This document shows positions 9,051-19,223 of a stretch of 64,000 nucleotides of DNA, piece after piece. The notes under the pieces were generated by a model. It was given only the letters and a program-made list of their open reading frames with translations. It made no database searches and was not told the origin of the DNA. The number at the start of each line of letters is the position of its first letter. The stretch's first letter is position 1. Source of the stretch: Burkholderiales bacterium (GTDB lineage Bacteria; Pseudomonadota; Gammaproteobacteria; Burkholderiales; Burkholderiaceae_C); NCBI GenBank assembly GCA_003963115.1, contig RXJQ01000031.1, positions 62,001-126,000 of the forward strand, written 5' to 3'. Made by a program: the position numbers and the translations under genes.

Positions 9051-9100
9051 GTTGCTGTGGACGGCAAGGGCCAGGCTGAACAACAAGGATCAGGACACCC

Positions 9101-9820
9101 ATGTGCACCATTTGCGGCTGTGAAACGACGCCACATCCGGCGCACCATGCGCCCGAGACGCATACCCGCATCCTGCAGCTGGAGCAGGACATCCTGGCGG
9201 GCAACAACCATGTGGCCAGCCATGTCCGCGAGCATCTGGCGGCACACCACACCCTCGCGCTCAACCTGGTCTCCAGCCCCGGTTCGGGCAAGACCACCTT
9301 GCTGGTCGAAACCGTGCAGCGCCTTCGAGCCCGACAACGCCCTGTGGCCGTGATCGAGGGCGACCAGCAGACCAGCTTCGATGCCGAACGCATCCGTGCC
9401 ACGGGTGTGGCAGCCATCCAGATCAACACCGGCAAAGGCTGCCACCTCGATGCCCGCATGGTCCATGACGCCCTGCATGACCTGCCGGCGCTGGACCATG
9501 GCGTGCTGATGATCGAGAACGTGGGCAACCTCGTCTGCCCATCGGCCTTCGACCTGGGCGAGCACGGCAAGGTGCTGGTGTTCTCGGTGACCGAAGGCGA
9601 AGACAAGCCACTGAAGTACCCCGATATGTTCCAGGCCGCGAGCCTGATCCTGCTCAACAAGTGCGACCTGCTGCCGCACCTGCGCTTCGACGTGGACGAG
9701 GCGCTGCGCTTCATCCACCAGGTCAACCCGGATGCCGCCGTCATCCAGCTCTCGGCCACCACGGGCCAAGGCTTCGATGACTGGATGGGCTGGCTGGAGC
9801 GGCAATGCACCGCCGCCTAG
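9101..9820 (+). CDS. hypB: HypB, hydrogenase nickel-insertion GTPase
   Basis: The 239-residue protein starts MCTICGC, the conserved N-terminal high-affinity Ni motif of HypB. The P-loop is [11 protein letters not shown] (about residues 58-68). The metal-site motif [15 protein letters not shown] lies in the G domain, and the guanine-specificity motif is NKCDLL. The linker between the Cys motif and the P-loop carries scattered His ([10 protein letters not shown]) but no long poly-His tract, so it probably does not serve as a large nickel store. With HypA it loads nickel into the HoxH active site. It is the first gene of the block and overlaps hypF by 16 bp. Confidence 0.97.
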   Translation: MCTICGCETTPHPAHHAPETHTRILQLEQDILAGNNHVASHVREHLAAHHTLALNLVSSPGSGKTTLLVETVQRLRARQRPVAVIEGDQQTSFDAERIRATGVAAIQINTGKGCHLDARMVHDALHDLPALDHGVLMIENVGNLVCPSAFDLGEHGKVLVFSVTEGEDKPLKYPDMFQAASLILLNKCDLLPHLRFDVDEALRFIHQVNPDAAVIQLSATTGQGFDDWMGWLERQCTAA

Positions 9821-12228
9821 CCGTGCGGGGGCTGGTCCAGGGTGTGGGCTTTCGCCCCTGGGTCTGGCAGCAGGCCACCGCGCTGGGCCTGATCGGCTGG
9901 GTGCGCAACACCAGCTTCGGCGTGGAGATCGACCTGCACGGCGAACCGTCCCTGATGGACGACCTGCAAGCCCGTTTGTGGCAGGCACCGGCACCGGCCA
10001 AAGTCGAGCGCGTGGACGTGCTGGCCTTGAGCACCGAAGAGCCCCCGCCCGCGCAGGACAAGCCCTTTGACATCCAGCCCAGCGTCAGCGAACCTCATGC
10101 CCACACGACAACCATCGGGGCCGATCTGGGCGTGTGCTCGCGCTGCCTGTCGGAGTTGTTCACCCCTGACAACCGACGCTGGCGCGATGCCTTCATCAAC
10201 TGCCCGCAATGCGGGCCGCGCTACACCGTCACCCGCAGCCTGCCGTTTGACCGCGCGCACACCAGCCTGGCGCGCTTTCTGCCCTGCCCGACCTGTGATG
10301 CCGAATACAAGAACGGTGCCGATCGGCGCTTCCATCACCAGACCAACACGTGCCCGGCATGCGGCCCGCAGGTCTGGCTCAAGCTGACAGATGGCAGCGA
10401 GGACAGGCAGGCGCCCGTCACCGCGGCCTGGAAGCTGCTTCAAGACGGCGGCATCCTCGCCCTCAAGGGCCTGGGCGGTTTTCATCTGGTGTGCGATGCC
10501 AGGCAGGCCGATGCCGTGGCCCGCCTGCGTCAACGCAAACGCCGCGAGGGCAAGCCCCTGGCCGTGATGATGGCCAACCCGGCCTCCATGCCACCCTGGG
10601 CCCATATGACACCGCACGAGCAGCGCTGGCTGCAATCGGCCGAGCGCCCCATCGTGCTGCTGCCACAGACCCAGCGAGCCCGTGACCTGCTGCCCGGTGT
10701 GGCCCCCGATCTGGCCTGGCTCGGCGCCATGCTGCCCTACACCCCGCTGCACTACCTGCTCTTCCACGAAGCCGCTGGCAGCCCTGCCGGCACCGACTGG
10801 CTCACCCGACCGCAGGAGCTGGTGCTGGTGGTGACCAGCGGCAACGTCAGCGGCTCGCCCCTGGTGATCGACAACGAGACCGCCCTGCTGGAGCTCGCAG
10901 AAGTCGCCGATGGCTGGCTACTGCACGACCGGGACATCCTGGCCCGCAACGATGACTCGGTGCTGCGCGTGCGGCCGGACGGCAGCGCCTGCTTCATCCG
11001 GCGCGGGCGCGGCTATGCCCCCATGCCCATGGCCTTGCCCTCTCACGAGGGCATGAAGCACGATGCGCACCAGGACCCGGCGCCATCCGTGCTGGCCATG
11101 GGCGCCCTGCTCAAGAACACCCTGTGCATCACCCAGGGCGACCGTGCCCTGATGTCGCCGCACATTGGCGACCTGGATGCGGTCGACACGCGTGTGGTGT
11201 TCACGCGCATGGCCGATGCCTGGCCCGCTTGGCTACGGACCCAGCCTGAGGCCCTGGCCTGCGACCTGCACCCCGACTTCTTCAGCACCATCCTGGCCGC
11301 GCACATGACCCATGCACAGGCCTCGGCCTCATCGGGCATTCAGCCGCTGCCCCTCATCCAGGTTCAGCACCACCATGCCCACGTGGCGGCGGTGCTGGCC
11401 GAGCACGCCGAAGAGCCGGGTGCACACGCACCGGTGATCGGTCTGGCGCTGGACGGCCACGGTCTGGGCAGCGATGGCACGGTCTGGGGCGGGGAGCTGC
11501 TGTGGGTGCACGATGACCAGGCACAGCGCCTGGGGCATCTGTGGCCCCTGTCCATGCCGGGCGGCGACGTGGCCGCGCGCGAGCCCTGGCGCATGGCCTC
11601 TGCGGCCCTGCTCACCATGGGCCGCGAAAACGAGATCAGCCGGCGCTTTGCCTCCACCCAGCAGGCCCCCATGTTGCAGCAGTGGCTGACCCAAGGCAGC
11701 AGCAAGCTCGTGCAGACCACCAGCCTGGGCCGCTTGTTCGATGCCGCAGCCGGCCTGCTGAACGTGCTCGCCCCCTACAGCCAGTCGCGCTATGAAGCGG
11801 AAGCGGCCATGCGCCTGGAAAGCCTGGCCCACGCATGCTGGCCCGCCAAGCCCCTGAAAGACGGGTACGCCATCACGGCAGACCTGGTGCTGGACTGGCG
11901 CCCCCTGATGGCCTGGCTGGCTGATCAGCACGATGCCCCCATGGCCGCCGCCGTCTTTCATGCCACCATGGGCGCTGCCCTGGCAGACTGGGCTGCCTTG
12001 GCCTGTGAACGAGGTGGCCTGCGCACCGTCGTGCTGTCGGGCGGCTGCATGGTCAACCGCCTGCTCGACGACGCCCTGCACGCCGCGCTCACACAAAAGG
12101 GCCTGCGGGTCTGGCGGCCGGCACAATACCCATGTGGTGACGGTGGCCTGAGCCTCGGACAAGCCTGGGTCGCCCTTCAACGCCTGACTAAATCCGACTC
12201 ATGTGCCTCGCCCTCCCCGCCCGCGTGA
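9805..12228 (+). CDS. hypF: HypF carbamoyltransferase
   Basis: The 807-residue protein has the full HypF domain order. An N-terminal acylphosphatase domain ([16 protein letters not shown]) comes first. Two zinc-finger pairs follow (CSRCLSELF...CPQCGPRY and CPTCDAEY...CPACGPQ, about residues 112-190). Next is a YrdC-like domain ([27 protein letters not shown]), then the Kae1-like C-terminal domain with [13 protein letters not shown] and [18 protein letters not shown]. HypF uses carbamoyl phosphate and ATP to carbamoylate the C-terminal Cys of HypE, the source of the active-site cyanides. Its start lies within hypB and its end overlaps hypC by 28 bp, so the three are tightly coupled. Confidence 0.97.
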   Translation: MHRRLAVRGLVQGVGFRPWVWQQATALGLIGWVRNTSFGVEIDLHGEPSLMDDLQARLWQAPAPAKVERVDVLALSTEEPPPAQDKPFDIQPSVSEPHAHTTTIGADLGVCSRCLSELFTPDNRRWRDAFINCPQCGPRYTVTRSLPFDRAHTSLARFLPCPTCDAEYKNGADRRFHHQTNTCPACGPQVWLKLTDGSEDRQAPVTAAWKLLQDGGILALKGLGGFHLVCDARQADAVARLRQRKRREGKPLAVMMANPASMPPWAHMTPHEQRWLQSAERPIVLLPQTQRARDLLPGVAPDLAWLGAMLPYTPLHYLLFHEAAGSPAGTDWLTRPQELVLVVTSGNVSGSPLVIDNETALLELAEVADGWLLHDRDILARNDDSVLRVRPDGSACFIRRGRGYAPMPMALPSHEGMKHDAHQDPAPSVLAMGALLKNTLCITQGDRALMSPHIGDLDAVDTRVVFTRMADAWPAWLRTQPEALACDLHPDFFSTILAAHMTHAQASASSGIQPLPLIQVQHHHAHVAAVLAEHAEEPGAHAPVIGLALDGHGLGSDGTVWGGELLWVHDDQAQRLGHLWPLSMPGGDVAAREPWRMASAALLTMGRENEISRRFASTQQAPMLQQWLTQGSSKLVQTTSLGRLFDAAAGLLNVLAPYSQSRYEAEAAMRLESLAHACWPAKPLKDGYAITADLVLDWRPLMAWLADQHDAPMAAAVFHATMGAALADWAALACERGGLRTVVLSGGCMVNRLLDDALHAALTQKGLRVWRPAQYPCGDGGLSLGQAWVALQRLTKSDSCASPSPPA

Positions 12229-12434
12229 TCGAGATGGATGCCACCGGCCAGCACGGCACGGTGGACATGGGTGGCGTGCGCAAGCAGGTCTCGCTGGCCC
12301 TGCTCGATCAAGTCCAGCTGGGTGACTATGTGATCGTTCACGTGGGCTATGCCCTCACTCTGCTGGACCAGGCCGAAGCCGAACAGACGCTGGCCCTGTT
12401 CGGCCAGATCGCCCAGATGAACGCGGCGCCATGA
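12201..12434 (+). CDS. hypC: HypC hydrogenase maturation chaperone
   Basis: The 77-residue protein begins [13 protein letters not shown]. The essential Cys2 and the MCLALP signature are present. The middle GGVRKQVSLALLDQVQLGDYVIVHVGYAL is the typical HypC/HupF OB-like fold. It shuttles the Fe(CN)2CO unit between HypD and the hydrogenase large-subunit precursor. The start lies inside the last 28 bp of hypF, and the stop overlaps hypD by 4 bp (ATGA). Confidence 0.97.
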   Translation: MCLALPARVIEMDATGQHGTVDMGGVRKQVSLALLDQVQLGDYVIVHVGYALTLLDQAEAEQTLALFGQIAQMNAAP

Positions 12435-13552
12435 AGTACGTCAGCGAATTCCGTGACCCGCAACTGGCCCGGCAACTGGCCCGGGCCATCGCGCGTGAAG
12501 CCCGCCCTGATCGCATCTACCGCTTCATGGAGTTCTGCGGCGGGCACACCCATGCCCTGGCCCGCTATGGCGTGCTGGACCTGTTGCCGCCGCAGGTGCG
12601 CATGGTCCACGGCCCAGGCTGCCCTGTGTGCGTGCTGCCCATCGGCCGCATCGACATGGCCATCGGGCTCGCGCTGCGCAGTGGCCTCACCCTGGCCAGT
12701 TATGGCGACACCTTGCGCGTGCCTGCCTCGCAAGGTCTGAGCCTGATGCGCGCCCGGGCGCAAGGTGCCGATGTGCGCGTGGTCTATTCGGTGGACGACG
12801 CCTTGCAGCTGGCGCGCGCCATGCCGGAACGCGAGGTGGTGTTCATGGCCATCGGCTTCGAGACCACGACGCCACCCACCGCCGTAGCCGTCCTGACGGC
12901 CCAACGCGAAGGTATGCACAACTTCAGCGTGCTGTGCAACCATGTGCTCACGCCGGCGGCGATGCAAGCCATCTTGGCGCAGCCCGAACCCGTGGCGCTG
13001 GATGGCCTCGTTGGCCCAGCCCATGTCTCCACCATCATCGGCTCACAGCCCTATGAGGTATTCGCTGAGCAATACGGGCTGCCCGTGGTGGTTGCAGGCT
13101 TCGAGCCACTGGACGTGATGCAGGCCATCCTGATGCTGATCCGCCAGGTCAACGAGGGCCGAGCCCAGGTGGAAAACGAGTTCACGCGTGCGGTCAACTC
13201 ACAGGGCAATGCGCGGGCCCAGGCGCTGATCAGCGAGGTCTTCACCTTGCGAGACGGCTTCGAGTGGCGCGGCCTAGGCCGCATTGCGCACAGTGCCTTG
13301 CGCTTGCACGACGCCTACGCGGTCTTCGACGCCGAGCGCCGCTTCCATCTGGAGACGGTGTCCGTGGCCGATCACCCGCGCTGTGAATGCGGCCCCATCC
13401 TGCGCGGCCACAAACGCCCCGAAGACTGCGTACTGTTCGGCCACCTCTGCACGCCAGATCAGCCCATGGGGGCCTGCATGGTCAGCTCCGAAGGGGCTTG
13501 CGCGGCCCACTATCTCCATGGTCGCCACAGAACGATGGAGGTGCAGACATGA
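12431..13552 (+). CDS. hypD: HypD, Fe(CN)2CO assembly scaffold
   Basis: The 373-residue protein carries all HypD signatures: EFCGGHTHAL (about residue 34), HGPGCPVCVLP (about residue 60) and GFETTTPPTA (about residue 143). The C-terminal [4Fe-4S] cysteine region contains CECGPILRGHKRPEDC, then HLCTPDQPMGAC and SSEGAC. HypD with HypC is where the iron receives CN and CO before transfer to the large subunit. It overlaps hypC and hypE by 4 bp each. Confidence 0.97.
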   Translation: MKYVSEFRDPQLARQLARAIAREARPDRIYRFMEFCGGHTHALARYGVLDLLPPQVRMVHGPGCPVCVLPIGRIDMAIGLALRSGLTLASYGDTLRVPASQGLSLMRARAQGADVRVVYSVDDALQLARAMPEREVVFMAIGFETTTPPTAVAVLTAQREGMHNFSVLCNHVLTPAAMQAILAQPEPVALDGLVGPAHVSTIIGSQPYEVFAEQYGLPVVVAGFEPLDVMQAILMLIRQVNEGRAQVENEFTRAVNSQGNARAQALISEVFTLRDGFEWRGLGRIAHSALRLHDAYAVFDAERRFHLETVSVADHPRCECGPILRGHKRPEDCVLFGHLCTPDQPMGACMVSSEGACAAHYLHGRHRTMEVQT

Positions 13553-14625
13553 GCACCGTCAAACCCGGCTATGTGCGCCCGCTGGACCTCAGGCAAGGCC
13601 GCATCGACCTGACCCATGGCGCAGGTGGGCGGGCCACGTACCAACTGATCGAAACGGTCTTTCGCCCCGCCTTCAGCGAGACCTGGCCGCGCGGCTGGCA
13701 GGCCACCGGTGACGACGGTGCGCGCTTGCCGCCCTTGCCACCCCCGCTGCGTGACGGCCGGCTGGTCATGGCCACCGACGCCCATGTGATCACGCCCCTG
13801 TTCTTCCCGGGCGGCGACATCGGCAGCCTGGCCATCCATGGCACGGTCAATGACCTGGCCATGATGGGCGCCAAGCCCTTGTACATGAGCGCGAGCTTCA
13901 TTCTGGAAGAGGGCTTGCACCTGTCGGATCTGGTTCGCATCGCGCAATCCATGGCACGCGCCGCCAAGGAGTCGGGCGTGGCCATCGTGGCGGGCGACAC
14001 CAAAGTGGTCGAGCGTGGCAAGGCTGACGGCCTGTTCATCAGCACATCAGGCCTGGGCCTGTGCTCAGAGAACCTGCAACTGTCCGGGCAGATGGCCCGA
14101 CCGGGCGATGCGGTTCTGCTGTCAGGCAGCGTGGGCGAGCATGGCATGGCCGTGCTGAGCCAGCGTGAAGGCCTGCGCTTCGATTCACCCATCGTGTCAG
14201 ACAGCGCCCCCCTGCACGAGCTGGCGGCACACATGCTGGCCACCGGCGCGGCCTTGCGCGTGCTGCGCGACCCCACGCGCGGCGGCCTGGCCAACACGCT
14301 CAATGAGATCGCCTCGGCCTCCCACGTGGGCATGCTGCTCGACGAAACCGCCATTCCCGTTCTCCCCCCCGTGACCGCCGCCTGCGAACTCATGGGGCTA
14401 GATCCTTTGTACCTGGCCAACGAGGGCAAGCTGATCGCCATCTGCGCCGAGGCCGATGCACCTCGTCTGCTGGAGGCCATGCAGGCGCACCCACTTGGCC
14501 GGCGAGCCTGCCGCATCGGCACCGTCACGGACGATGCCAACGGCTTCGTGCGTATGCAAACCGCGTTCGGTGGTCAACGCATACTCGACTGGCTCATGGG
14601 GGATCCTTTACCCCGCATTTGTTGA
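13549..14625 (+). CDS. hypE: HypE, carbamoyl dehydratase/cyanide donor
   Basis: The 358-residue protein starts at the ATG overlapping the hypD stop (ATGA at 13549). The longer in-frame extension upstream is only a hypD shadow. DLTHGAGGRATYQLIE and the PurM-like ATP-binding segments (GGDIGSLAIHGTVNDLAMMGA, VAGDTKVVERG, RDPTRGGLANTLNEIA) are diagnostic. The protein ends PRIC, the conserved C-terminal Cys that receives the carbamoyl group from HypF and is dehydrated to thiocyanate. A 76-bp gap separates it from hoxF, the longest gap in the block, so a secondary promoter there is possible, although I see no convincing -35/-10 pair. Confidence 0.97.
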   Translation: MSTVKPGYVRPLDLRQGRIDLTHGAGGRATYQLIETVFRPAFSETWPRGWQATGDDGARLPPLPPPLRDGRLVMATDAHVITPLFFPGGDIGSLAIHGTVNDLAMMGAKPLYMSASFILEEGLHLSDLVRIAQSMARAAKESGVAIVAGDTKVVERGKADGLFISTSGLGLCSENLQLSGQMARPGDAVLLSGSVGEHGMAVLSQREGLRFDSPIVSDSAPLHELAAHMLATGAALRVLRDPTRGGLANTLNEIASASHVGMLLDETAIPVLPPVTAACELMGLDPLYLANEGKLIAICAEADAPRLLEAMQAHPLGRRACRIGTVTDDANGFVRMQTAFGGQRILDWLMGDPLPRIC

Positions 14626-14701
14626 TCTGCATCATGCTTCCTGAACGGACAGACCAAGCAGTTGGACAAGACAGCGTCACAGTCATCCGATACTTTGAAG
14701 C

Positions 14702-16417
14702 ATGCCCACTGACACCGACATCAGCGACATCCTGAGCCGATACCCGGCCGGCCCGGGATCGCTGTTGCAGGCGCTCAGGCAGGTGCAGGCGCGCCATCAC
14801 CACATCCCTGCATGGGCCATCGAGCAGTTGGTGAATGACTGGGGCTTGAGCCATGCAGCTGTGCGCAGCGTGGTGGGCTTCTACCACTTCTTGAGCTTGG
14901 AGCCGCGAGGCCGCTACACGCTCTACCTCAGCGACAGCGTGACCGACCGTATGCTGGGCAGCGAGGCCATCATGCAGCGTTTGTCAGCTCGACTGGGTGT
15001 GATGCCCGACGGCGCCACGCGGGCCGATGGCCTGGTCTCGCTGCACCGCACCTCGTGCACCGGCCTGTGCGACCAAGGCCCCGCCGGCCTGCTCAACGAC
15101 CGCCCCCTGACGAGGCTGACACCGCAGCGCGCCGACGAGGTCGCCGACCTGATCCTGAGCCAGACGCCGCTGGACAGCTGGCCCGCCGAATTCTTCGCGG
15201 TGGACAACCCCGTCTGGCGACGTGAGCTCACGCTCAAGCACCCCATCGCACCGGGCCAGGCCATCGCCCGACTGCTCGCACAGGGTCCAGACGCGATGAT
15301 CGACGCCCTGCGCGCATCAGGCCTGCGCGGACGCGGTGGCGCGGGCTTTGCCACCTGGCAAAAATGGCAGGCCTGCCGCATGGCACCGGGCCCTCGCGCC
15401 ATCACCTGCAATGCCGATGAAGGCGAGCCCGGCACCTTCAAAGACCGCTTGCTTCTGATGCAATGGGCCGATGAAGTCATTGAAGGCATGACGCTGGCGG
15501 CCCTCACCGTGGACGCGTCGCAAGGCCTGCTGTATCTACGTGGCGAGTACGCCTTCATCGAGCCGCATCTGAACGCGGTGCTGCAGGCCAGGCGCGATCA
15601 AGGCCTGCTGGGGCCATCCATCATGGGCAGCCCACATGCGTTCGACATCAGCTTGCACCTGGGTGCTGGCGCCTATGTCTGCGGTGAAGAAACAGCCTTG
15701 ATCGAATCAGCGGAAGGCAAGCGTGGCATTCCCCGCACCCGCCCGCCCTTCCCCGTCGACCGTGGGTACCTGAATCAACCCACGGTCAACAACAATGTCG
15801 AGACCTTCGTACAGGTCGCGCAAATCGCGGTACATGGTGGCGACTGGTTCGCGGCCCATGGCACGGCGGCATCCAAGGGCACACGCCTCCTGAGCATCGC
15901 CGGCGATGTGACACGCCCAGGCTTGTATGAAATTCCCTGGGGCCTGCGCGTGGCCGAGATCCTTCAAGACTGCGGCGCCAGCGATGTGCAGGCCGTGCTG
16001 GTTGGCGGCCCTTCGGGCAAGCTGATCGACACCAGCCAGTTGCAACGCCAGCTCAGCTTTGAAGACCTGCCCACGGGCGGCGCCTTCACGGTCTTCAACC
16101 GCAGCCGGGACATGGTGGAGGTGGCCCGCCAATACACCCGCTTCTTCGCGCACGAGAGCTGCGGCTTTTGCACGCCTTGCCGAGTGGGATGCGGTCAACT
16201 GGTCGATACCGCCGAGCGCCTGGTCAAAGGCCAGGCGAGTGAACGCGACATCATCCGCCTGAAGGACATGGCCGAGCTGATGCGGCACTGGAGCCACTGC
16301 GGACTGGGACAGACCGCCGCCAATCCCTTGATGGATGTGATCCAACACTTCCCGGATCAGGTCACCCGGCGACTGACCGACAATGCGCACGCCGTCGACC
16401 TGGATGCCATCGCATGA
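14702..16417 (+). CDS. hoxF: HoxF, NADH-oxidising diaphorase subunit (NuoE-NuoF fusion)
   Basis: The 571-residue protein fuses a NuoE-like thioredoxin-fold domain (residues 1-155) to a NuoF-like domain. The NuoF part has the FMN/NADH motifs GLRGRGGAGFATWQKW (about 208-223) and CNADEGEPGTFKDR, then GAGAYVCGEETALIES. The N3-type [4Fe-4S] motif ESCGFCTPCRVGC lies near residue 485. In the NuoE-like part only one Cys pair is visible (C119 and C123 in SCTGLCDQGP). The first pair of the standard [2Fe-2S] site aligns to LSDSVTD (about 76-82) with no Cys. HoxF with HoxU passes electrons between NAD(H) and the hydrogenase dimer. It overlaps hoxU by 4 bp. Confidence 0.95.
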   Translation: MPTDTDISDILSRYPAGPGSLLQALRQVQARHHHIPAWAIEQLVNDWGLSHAAVRSVVGFYHFLSLEPRGRYTLYLSDSVTDRMLGSEAIMQRLSARLGVMPDGATRADGLVSLHRTSCTGLCDQGPAGLLNDRPLTRLTPQRADEVADLILSQTPLDSWPAEFFAVDNPVWRRELTLKHPIAPGQAIARLLAQGPDAMIDALRASGLRGRGGAGFATWQKWQACRMAPGPRAITCNADEGEPGTFKDRLLLMQWADEVIEGMTLAALTVDASQGLLYLRGEYAFIEPHLNAVLQARRDQGLLGPSIMGSPHAFDISLHLGAGAYVCGEETALIESAEGKRGIPRTRPPFPVDRGYLNQPTVNNNVETFVQVAQIAVHGGDWFAAHGTAASKGTRLLSIAGDVTRPGLYEIPWGLRVAEILQDCGASDVQAVLVGGPSGKLIDTSQLQRQLSFEDLPTGGAFTVFNRSRDMVEVARQYTRFFAHESCGFCTPCRVGCGQLVDTAERLVKGQASERDIIRLKDMAELMRHWSHCGLGQTAANPLMDVIQHFPDQVTRRLTDNAHAVDLDAIA

Positions 16418-17118
16418 GCAAGCACCCCACCTTCAAGCTCGATGGCCGTGAGATCCCCTTCACGCCGGGCCAGACCATCATGCAGGCCGCGCAAGCCAGT
16501 GGCGCCTATATCCCGCACCTGTGCCACCACGCCGACTTCACGCCCATCGGCAGTTGCAAGCTCTGCTGCGTGCGCATCCAAGGCCGCATCCACACCTCGT
16601 GCACGACACCGGCCAGCGAGGGCATAGAGGTCGAGTCTGAAGCGGCCGACATCAACCACGACCGCCAACGCCTCATCCAGATGCTGTTTGTGGAGGGCAA
16701 CCACCACTGCCCGTTCTGCGAGAAGAGCGGCAACTGCCATCTGCAAGCGCTGGGCTATCACCTGGGCATGCAGGATGAACACTTCACCCTCGCATTCCCG
16801 CACCACGAGGTGGACGCCTCACACCCTGATGTCTGGCTAGACCGCAGCCGCTGCATCCTGTGCGAGCTGTGCGTGCGCGCCAGCCGCGAGGTGGACTGCA
16901 AGAGCGTGTTCGCCGTGGGCGGACGCGGCTTGCAGACCATCTTGCTGGTCAACAGCCCCAGCGGCCTGCTCAAGGACAGCGACGTGGCCGCCACCGACCG
17001 CGCCCTGTCCATCTGCCCGGTGGGCGCGCTGATGCCCAAGCGCCAGGGTTTCGTCATCCCCATCGGCCAGCGCCGCTATGACCAGGCCGACATCGCCGAG
17101 CGCCCGGAGGACAGCTGA
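16414..17118 (+). CDS. hoxU: HoxU, diaphorase iron-sulfur subunit
   Basis: The 234-residue NuoG-like protein has an N-terminal ferredoxin [2Fe-2S] site (CHHADFTPIGSCKLCCV, then HTSCTTP). The His/Cys [4Fe-4S] motif is HHCPFCEKSGNCHLQALGYH. A C-terminal Cys set follows (RCILCELCVRASREVDC and SICPVGAL). This is the standard HoxU electron wire joining HoxF to HoxY. It overlaps hoxF by 4 bp (ATGA), and hoxY begins one base after its stop. Confidence 0.96.
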   Translation: MSKHPTFKLDGREIPFTPGQTIMQAAQASGAYIPHLCHHADFTPIGSCKLCCVRIQGRIHTSCTTPASEGIEVESEAADINHDRQRLIQMLFVEGNHHCPFCEKSGNCHLQALGYHLGMQDEHFTLAFPHHEVDASHPDVWLDRSRCILCELCVRASREVDCKSVFAVGGRGLQTILLVNSPSGLLKDSDVAATDRALSICPVGALMPKRQGFVIPIGQRRYDQADIAERPEDS

Positions 17119-17119
17119 G

Positions 17120-17662
17120 ATGAGCCGCAAGCTGCGCATCGCCACCTGCTCGCTGGCCGGCTGCTTTGGCTGCCACATGTCCGTCCTCGACATGGACGAG
17201 GCCCTGGCCGACCTGATCGAGCACATCGAGTTCGACCGCAGCCCCTTCACCGACGTGAAGCATGTAGATGAGGAAGGCGTGGACATTGGCCTGATCGAAG
17301 GTGGACTGTGCAACCGCGAGAACGTCGAGGTGCTGCGCGAGTTCCGCGAGCGCTGCAAGGTGCTGGTGGCCGTGGGGGCCTGTGCCATGTACGGCGGCGT
17401 GCCGGCCTTGCGCAATGGCATCCCGGTTTCCGAGTTGATCCAGGAGGCCTATCTTGGCGCAGACCTGCTCAACCCGCAGGTGCCGCAAGACCCCGAACTG
17501 CCCCGCCTGCTGAACAAGGTGCTGCCCGTGCACGAGGTGGTGGCCGTCGACTACACGCTGGCGGGCTGCCCTCCGCCCGCAGCGGCCTTTCGTGAATTGA
17601 TCGAAGCCACGCTGGCACAGCGCACACCCCACTTGCCCATCGAGCTTCGCCGCTTCGACTAG
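17120..17662 (+). CDS. hoxY: HoxY, hydrogenase small subunit
   Basis: The 180-residue protein starts MSRKLRIATCSLAGCFGCHMS. The ATG at 17120, one base after the hoxU stop, is preferred over the upstream in-frame start at 17078. Proximal [4Fe-4S] cluster ligands are visible in CSLAGCFGCHMS, VGACAMYGGVPALRN and LAGCPPPAAAF. As in other group 3d enzymes it is short and has no Tat signal, so the enzyme is cytoplasmic. It pairs with HoxH, which follows after 22 bp. Confidence 0.96.
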   Translation: MSRKLRIATCSLAGCFGCHMSVLDMDEALADLIEHIEFDRSPFTDVKHVDEEGVDIGLIEGGLCNRENVEVLREFRERCKVLVAVGACAMYGGVPALRNGIPVSELIQEAYLGADLLNPQVPQDPELPRLLNKVLPVHEVVAVDYTLAGCPPPAAAFRELIEATLAQRTPHLPIELRRFD

Positions 17663-17684
17663 GGCCCGTTCACACCAGGACACC

Positions 17685-19223
17685 ATGCCCCATCCTCTTG
17701 AAACCGCCTCCAGCACCGACGGCCTTCAACGCGTGGTGATCGAACCCGTGAGCCGCGTGGAAGGCCATGGCAAGGTCACCCTGCTGCTCGACGAGCACCG
17801 CAAGGTCAGGCAAGCGCGCCTGCACATCGTCGAGTTCCGCGGCTTCGAGCGCTTCATCCAGGGCAGGCCGTATTGGGAGGTGCCCACGCTGGTCCAGCGC
17901 CTGTGCGGCATCTGCCCGGTCAGCCACCTGCTGGCGGCCAGCAAGGCCTGTGACGCCTTCGTGATCGGCTCATCGCGCATCACGCCCACCGCCGAGAAGC
18001 TGCGCCGCCTGCTGCACCATGCCCAGGTCTTGCAGTCCAACGCCTTGCACTTCTTCCACCTGGCCTCGCCCGATCTGCTCTTTGGCTTTGACGATGCCGT
18101 GCCTCACCGCAACATCGTGGGTGTGCTGCAAGACCAGCGTGAACTGGGCCTGCAAGGCATCCGCATCCGCAAGTACGGGCAGGAGGTGATCCGCCTGCTC
18201 ACGGGCAAGCGCATCCATGGCACGGGTTCGGTGCCTGGCGGTTTCAACAAGGGTTTGTCGTCAAGCGACCGTCAACTGATGCTCGAAGACATCGGGCAGA
18301 TCACCGACTGGTGCGCCGCTGCGCTGGTATTGGCGCGCGACCTGTTCTTCGCCGGGCAGCCCGAGCAGGGCGAGTTCGCCAACTTCCCCTCGATGTTCAT
18401 GTCCCTGGTACGGCCAGATGGCGCGGGCGATCTGTATGACGGTGCCTTGCGCATCAACGATGCACACGGCCTGCACGTGGTCGACCACGTGGATGTACAC
18501 GACTATAACAAGCTGCTGATAGAAGAGGTCAAGCCCTGGACCTATATGAAGTTCCCCTTCCTGCGCAGCCTGGGCCCGGAGCACGGCTGGTATCGCGTGG
18601 GCCCGCTGGCTCGCATCAACAATGCCAGTTACCTGGACACGCCCCGCGCCGAAGCCGCGCGTGAAGAGTTCAAAGCCTGGAACCATGGCAAGCCCGTCAC
18701 CGCCTCGCTGGCCCAGCACTGGGCCCGCATGATCGACATGCTGCATTGCGCCGAAACGATCGAGCGCCTGCTGGGCGACCCCGACATCATCGGCACCGAC
18801 CTGATGGCCAAAGGCACACCGCTGCGCGAGGGCATTGGCGTGATCGAGGCGCCACGCGGCACCTTGATCCACCACTACCGCATTGGCGAAGACGAACTCA
18901 TCAGCCACGCCAACCTGATCGTCTCGACCACGCACAACAACACCGCCATGAACGAGGCGGTGCGCCAGGTGGCCGCTACCTACTTCGATGGCCGCGAGCT
19001 GAGCGAAGGCTTGCTCAACCACATCGAGGTGGCCATCCGCGCCTACGACCCCTGCCTCTCATGCGCCACCCATGCGGTCGGCAAGATGCCCTTGCGTGTG
19101 GAGCTGCTCGACCACCAAGGTCGCCCCGTGGACCTGCTGCTCAAGCACGAGGACGGTCAGATCGAACATCCCGATATGGCCCACCGCACTGGCGCGAGCA
19201 ACTGGGAAAACACCGGGCCATGA
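17685..19223 (+). CDS. hoxH: HoxH, [NiFe] hydrogenase large subunit precursor
   Basis: The 512-residue protein contains RVEGHGKVTLLLD near the N-terminus. The L1 motif RLCGICPVSHLLAASKACD begins at residue 72 (C74 and C77). The L2 motif DPCLSCATH spans residues 455-463 (C457 and C460). These four Cys bind the Ni-Fe centre. The C-terminal extension after His463, which the HoxW protease should remove, is 49 residues (AVGKMPLRVELLDHQ onward). That is longer than the roughly 24 residues I recall for Cupriavidus HoxH. The pattern fits group 3d NAD+-reducing hydrogenase. The stop overlaps the protease gene by 4 bp. Confidence 0.96.
   Translation: MPHPLETASSTDGLQRVVIEPVSRVEGHGKVTLLLDEHRKVRQARLHIVEFRGFERFIQGRPYWEVPTLVQRLCGICPVSHLLAASKACDAFVIGSSRITPTAEKLRRLLHHAQVLQSNALHFFHLASPDLLFGFDDAVPHRNIVGVLQDQRELGLQGIRIRKYGQEVIRLLTGKRIHGTGSVPGGFNKGLSSSDRQLMLEDIGQITDWCAAALVLARDLFFAGQPEQGEFANFPSMFMSLVRPDGAGDLYDGALRINDAHGLHVVDHVDVHDYNKLLIEEVKPWTYMKFPFLRSLGPEHGWYRVGPLARINNASYLDTPRAEAAREEFKAWNHGKPVTASLAQHWARMIDMLHCAETIERLLGDPDIIGTDLMAKGTPLREGIGVIEAPRGTLIHHYRIGEDELISHANLIVSTTHNNTAMNEAVRQVAATYFDGRELSEGLLNHIEVAIRAYDPCLSCATHAVGKMPLRVELLDHQGRPVDLLLKHEDGQIEHPDMAHRTGASNWENTGP

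Noticed and set aside
14626..14701. Separate promoter for hoxF
   Set aside because: TTGGAC and TACTTT are present but separated by 23 bp, and the latter is only 6 bp from the start codon.
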